From Perca fluviatilis (taxonomy: Eukaryota > Chordata > Actinopteri > Perciformes > Percidae), in assembly GCF_010015445.1 (NCBI RefSeq), contig NC_053120.1, forward strand, positions 16,989,097 to 17,053,096: 64,000 nt of DNA, read 5' to 3'. Every line of letters begins with the position of its first letter. The stretch's first letter is position 1. Below the pieces are notes generated by a model that was not told the origin of the DNA, made no database searches, and saw only the letters and a program-made list of their open reading frames with translations. Position numbers and translations under genes: made by a program. Shown here piece by piece: positions 62,941 through 64,000 of this stretch.

Positions 62941-63086
62941 CATCACCAAGGTTCACTAAAGTTCCCGTCGACCAGATTGGCGTCTCAGGGGGTGTGGTCT
63001 CTTTTGTGTGCCAGGCAACTGGCGACCCAAAGCCAAGGGTTAGCTGGAACAAGAAAGGCAAGAAGGTCAACTCCCAGCGTATAGAG
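62941..63086 (+). CDS. ptprs: RPTP-sigma, second coding exon: first half of Ig-like domain 1
   Basis: The exon is 146 bp, flanked by a pyrimidine-rich acceptor (CTTGTCTTCCCTAG) and a GAG|GTGAGT donor. With the one base carried from the previous exon it encodes residues 33-81 and ends on a codon boundary. It contains [17 protein letters not shown], the B-strand Cys (residue 56, in [14 protein letters not shown]), the core Trp (residue 68) and the basic loop [11 protein letters not shown] (Lys 70, 71, 73, 74). From knowledge of the family, this is the N-terminal Ig1 of LAR-type receptor phosphatases. Its Lys cluster binds heparan and chondroitin sulfate proteoglycans, which control axon growth and synapse formation. 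QIGV, SFVC, DPKPRV and KKVNSQR match PTPRS better than PTPRD or PTPRF, while PRFT and PVDQ are shared with PTPRD. The disulfide-partner Cys and the rest of the receptor (further Ig and FNIII domains, membrane span, two phosphatase domains) would be encoded beyond the window. Confidence 0.9.
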
Positions 63087-64000
63087 GTGAGTCAATGAGC
63101 CCTGCTGCTCACTTCTGCACTCTAGGGGTGAGGAGGGCAACTTTATTGTTGCTGTCCTGTAAATGTCATGCAATGCAAGATGAAAGACTCTTTTTAACCT
63201 TTATTTGCACATACATTCTTTTCAACGCTGCCCTGCACCACTTTGACATTACAAGCACAGTCTCCTGTTGCAGCGGGATTCCCACACAGTCTTAGAAAAC
63301 CACGACATTGTTTTTTTTTTGGCTTGGTTTCTTCACCCACAGTTTTCACAAATAGTTCTGAACAATAACTACCAATCTTTTCATGAACCGGCCTCTCTAA
63401 CCTCTGAGCAATGTTCAGGTCCACCATTGGCTACAGTCGCCCAGTAACGCAATGGGGAGCTCTCCCATTTCTCCCTCTCTGTCCTCTTTGCACTTGACTG
63501 ACTCTGTCTCCGTTGTCACATTTTTGTTTCCAGTGCTGGTTCTTTTTCTGCACACCGCCCTGTCTGTGTGAATGCGTCCGTCTGTGCGTTATTCATGATG
63601 TTTGTTGTTCAGTTCTCGGCAGGCGTCCCAGATGGCATCTCTAAAAGTCTTGATTGATGCTCAGTGTCTCTTAATTAAAAAGTTGCTTTCGTTAACGACG
63701 ACAGTGCACAGAGATAGACATGCACACACTGCAGCATGAAGACCATCACAGGGGAGGGGGCTAAAAAGCAAAAAAAAAAAAAAAATGACAACATCAACAG
63801 CGGGAGAAGCAGCATCTCAATGGAGGACAAAATAAAAAGACAAGTTGTGTTTGTACGTTCTCTTCTTCTGCATGCTAAGTGGGAAACAAAGCCAAGGGCG
63901 TGAAGAAGCCTGCCAGAATGGACTCCTCTCTTCCTCCGTTTAGCATGAAATGAAAAGATTGTAAAAGGTTTTTGAAGTTATGATTTTTTTTCCCCCACTG
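63087..64000 (+). other. ptprs: Start of the next ptprs intron (incomplete)
   Basis: The intron begins with GTGAGT after the Ig1 exon and has no end in the window. It holds only unique-looking sequence plus short homopolymers (T about 63311-63320, A about 63769-63785). The next exon should encode the second half of Ig1 with the partner Cys, and I do not see it before 64000. Confidence 0.75.

Overview
This window looks like vertebrate, specifically teleost (probably percomorph) fish, chromosomal DNA. The evidence is a gene with GT-AG introns and long non-coding stretches, a very high density of long GT/CA microsatellites, and many remnants of repeat families I recognise as common in ray-finned fish. 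These include hAT-type MITEs with 8-bp target duplications, a GGTAACACTTTACAATAAGGG-type long-inverted-repeat element, GGGCCCTA-type elements, and tRNA-like SINE remnants. There is no bacterial-style gene packing, no operon, no CRISPR array and no rRNA or intact tRNA gene.

The only host protein-coding sequence I can support is the 5' end of one plus-strand gene, a LAR-family receptor-type tyrosine phosphatase that best fits ptprs (RPTP-sigma). A 5'UTR plus signal-peptide exon (47896-48123, ATG at 48027) has a good splice acceptor upstream and a GTAAGT donor. After a 14.8-kb intron, a 146-bp exon (62941-63086) encodes the first half of Ig domain 1, including the Lys-rich KKGKK loop. The phases match: one base is left over at the first donor, and the joined reading frame runs without a stop into the Ig fold. 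The rest of the gene lies to the right of the window.

Layout: 1-47895 is non-coding (first intron and/or upstream intergenic DNA) with microsatellites, a 72-bp minisatellite at 3744-4220, a pair of inverted ~0.6-kb DNA transposon copies at 25.9 and 29.5 kb, hAT MITEs at 23.6, 30.6 and 43.0 kb, a GGGCCCTA element at 39.5-40.3 kb, and a hAT relic with the start of a BED-finger transposase at 45.7-46.4 kb. 47896-48123 is the signal-peptide exon. 48124-62940 is an intron with nested MITEs at 53.6-54.4 kb, a perfect-TSD MITE at 60.6 kb and SINE-like relics near 61-62 kb. 62941-63086 is the Ig1 exon, and 63087-64000 is the start of the next intron.

I found no undescribed biological system. The points most worth a second look are the coding-capable acidic 72-bp minisatellite, the inverted transposon pair, the nested elements with readable boundaries, the C13 tract just upstream of the ptprs start codon, and a speculative non-coding candidate at 36.15-36.56 kb.
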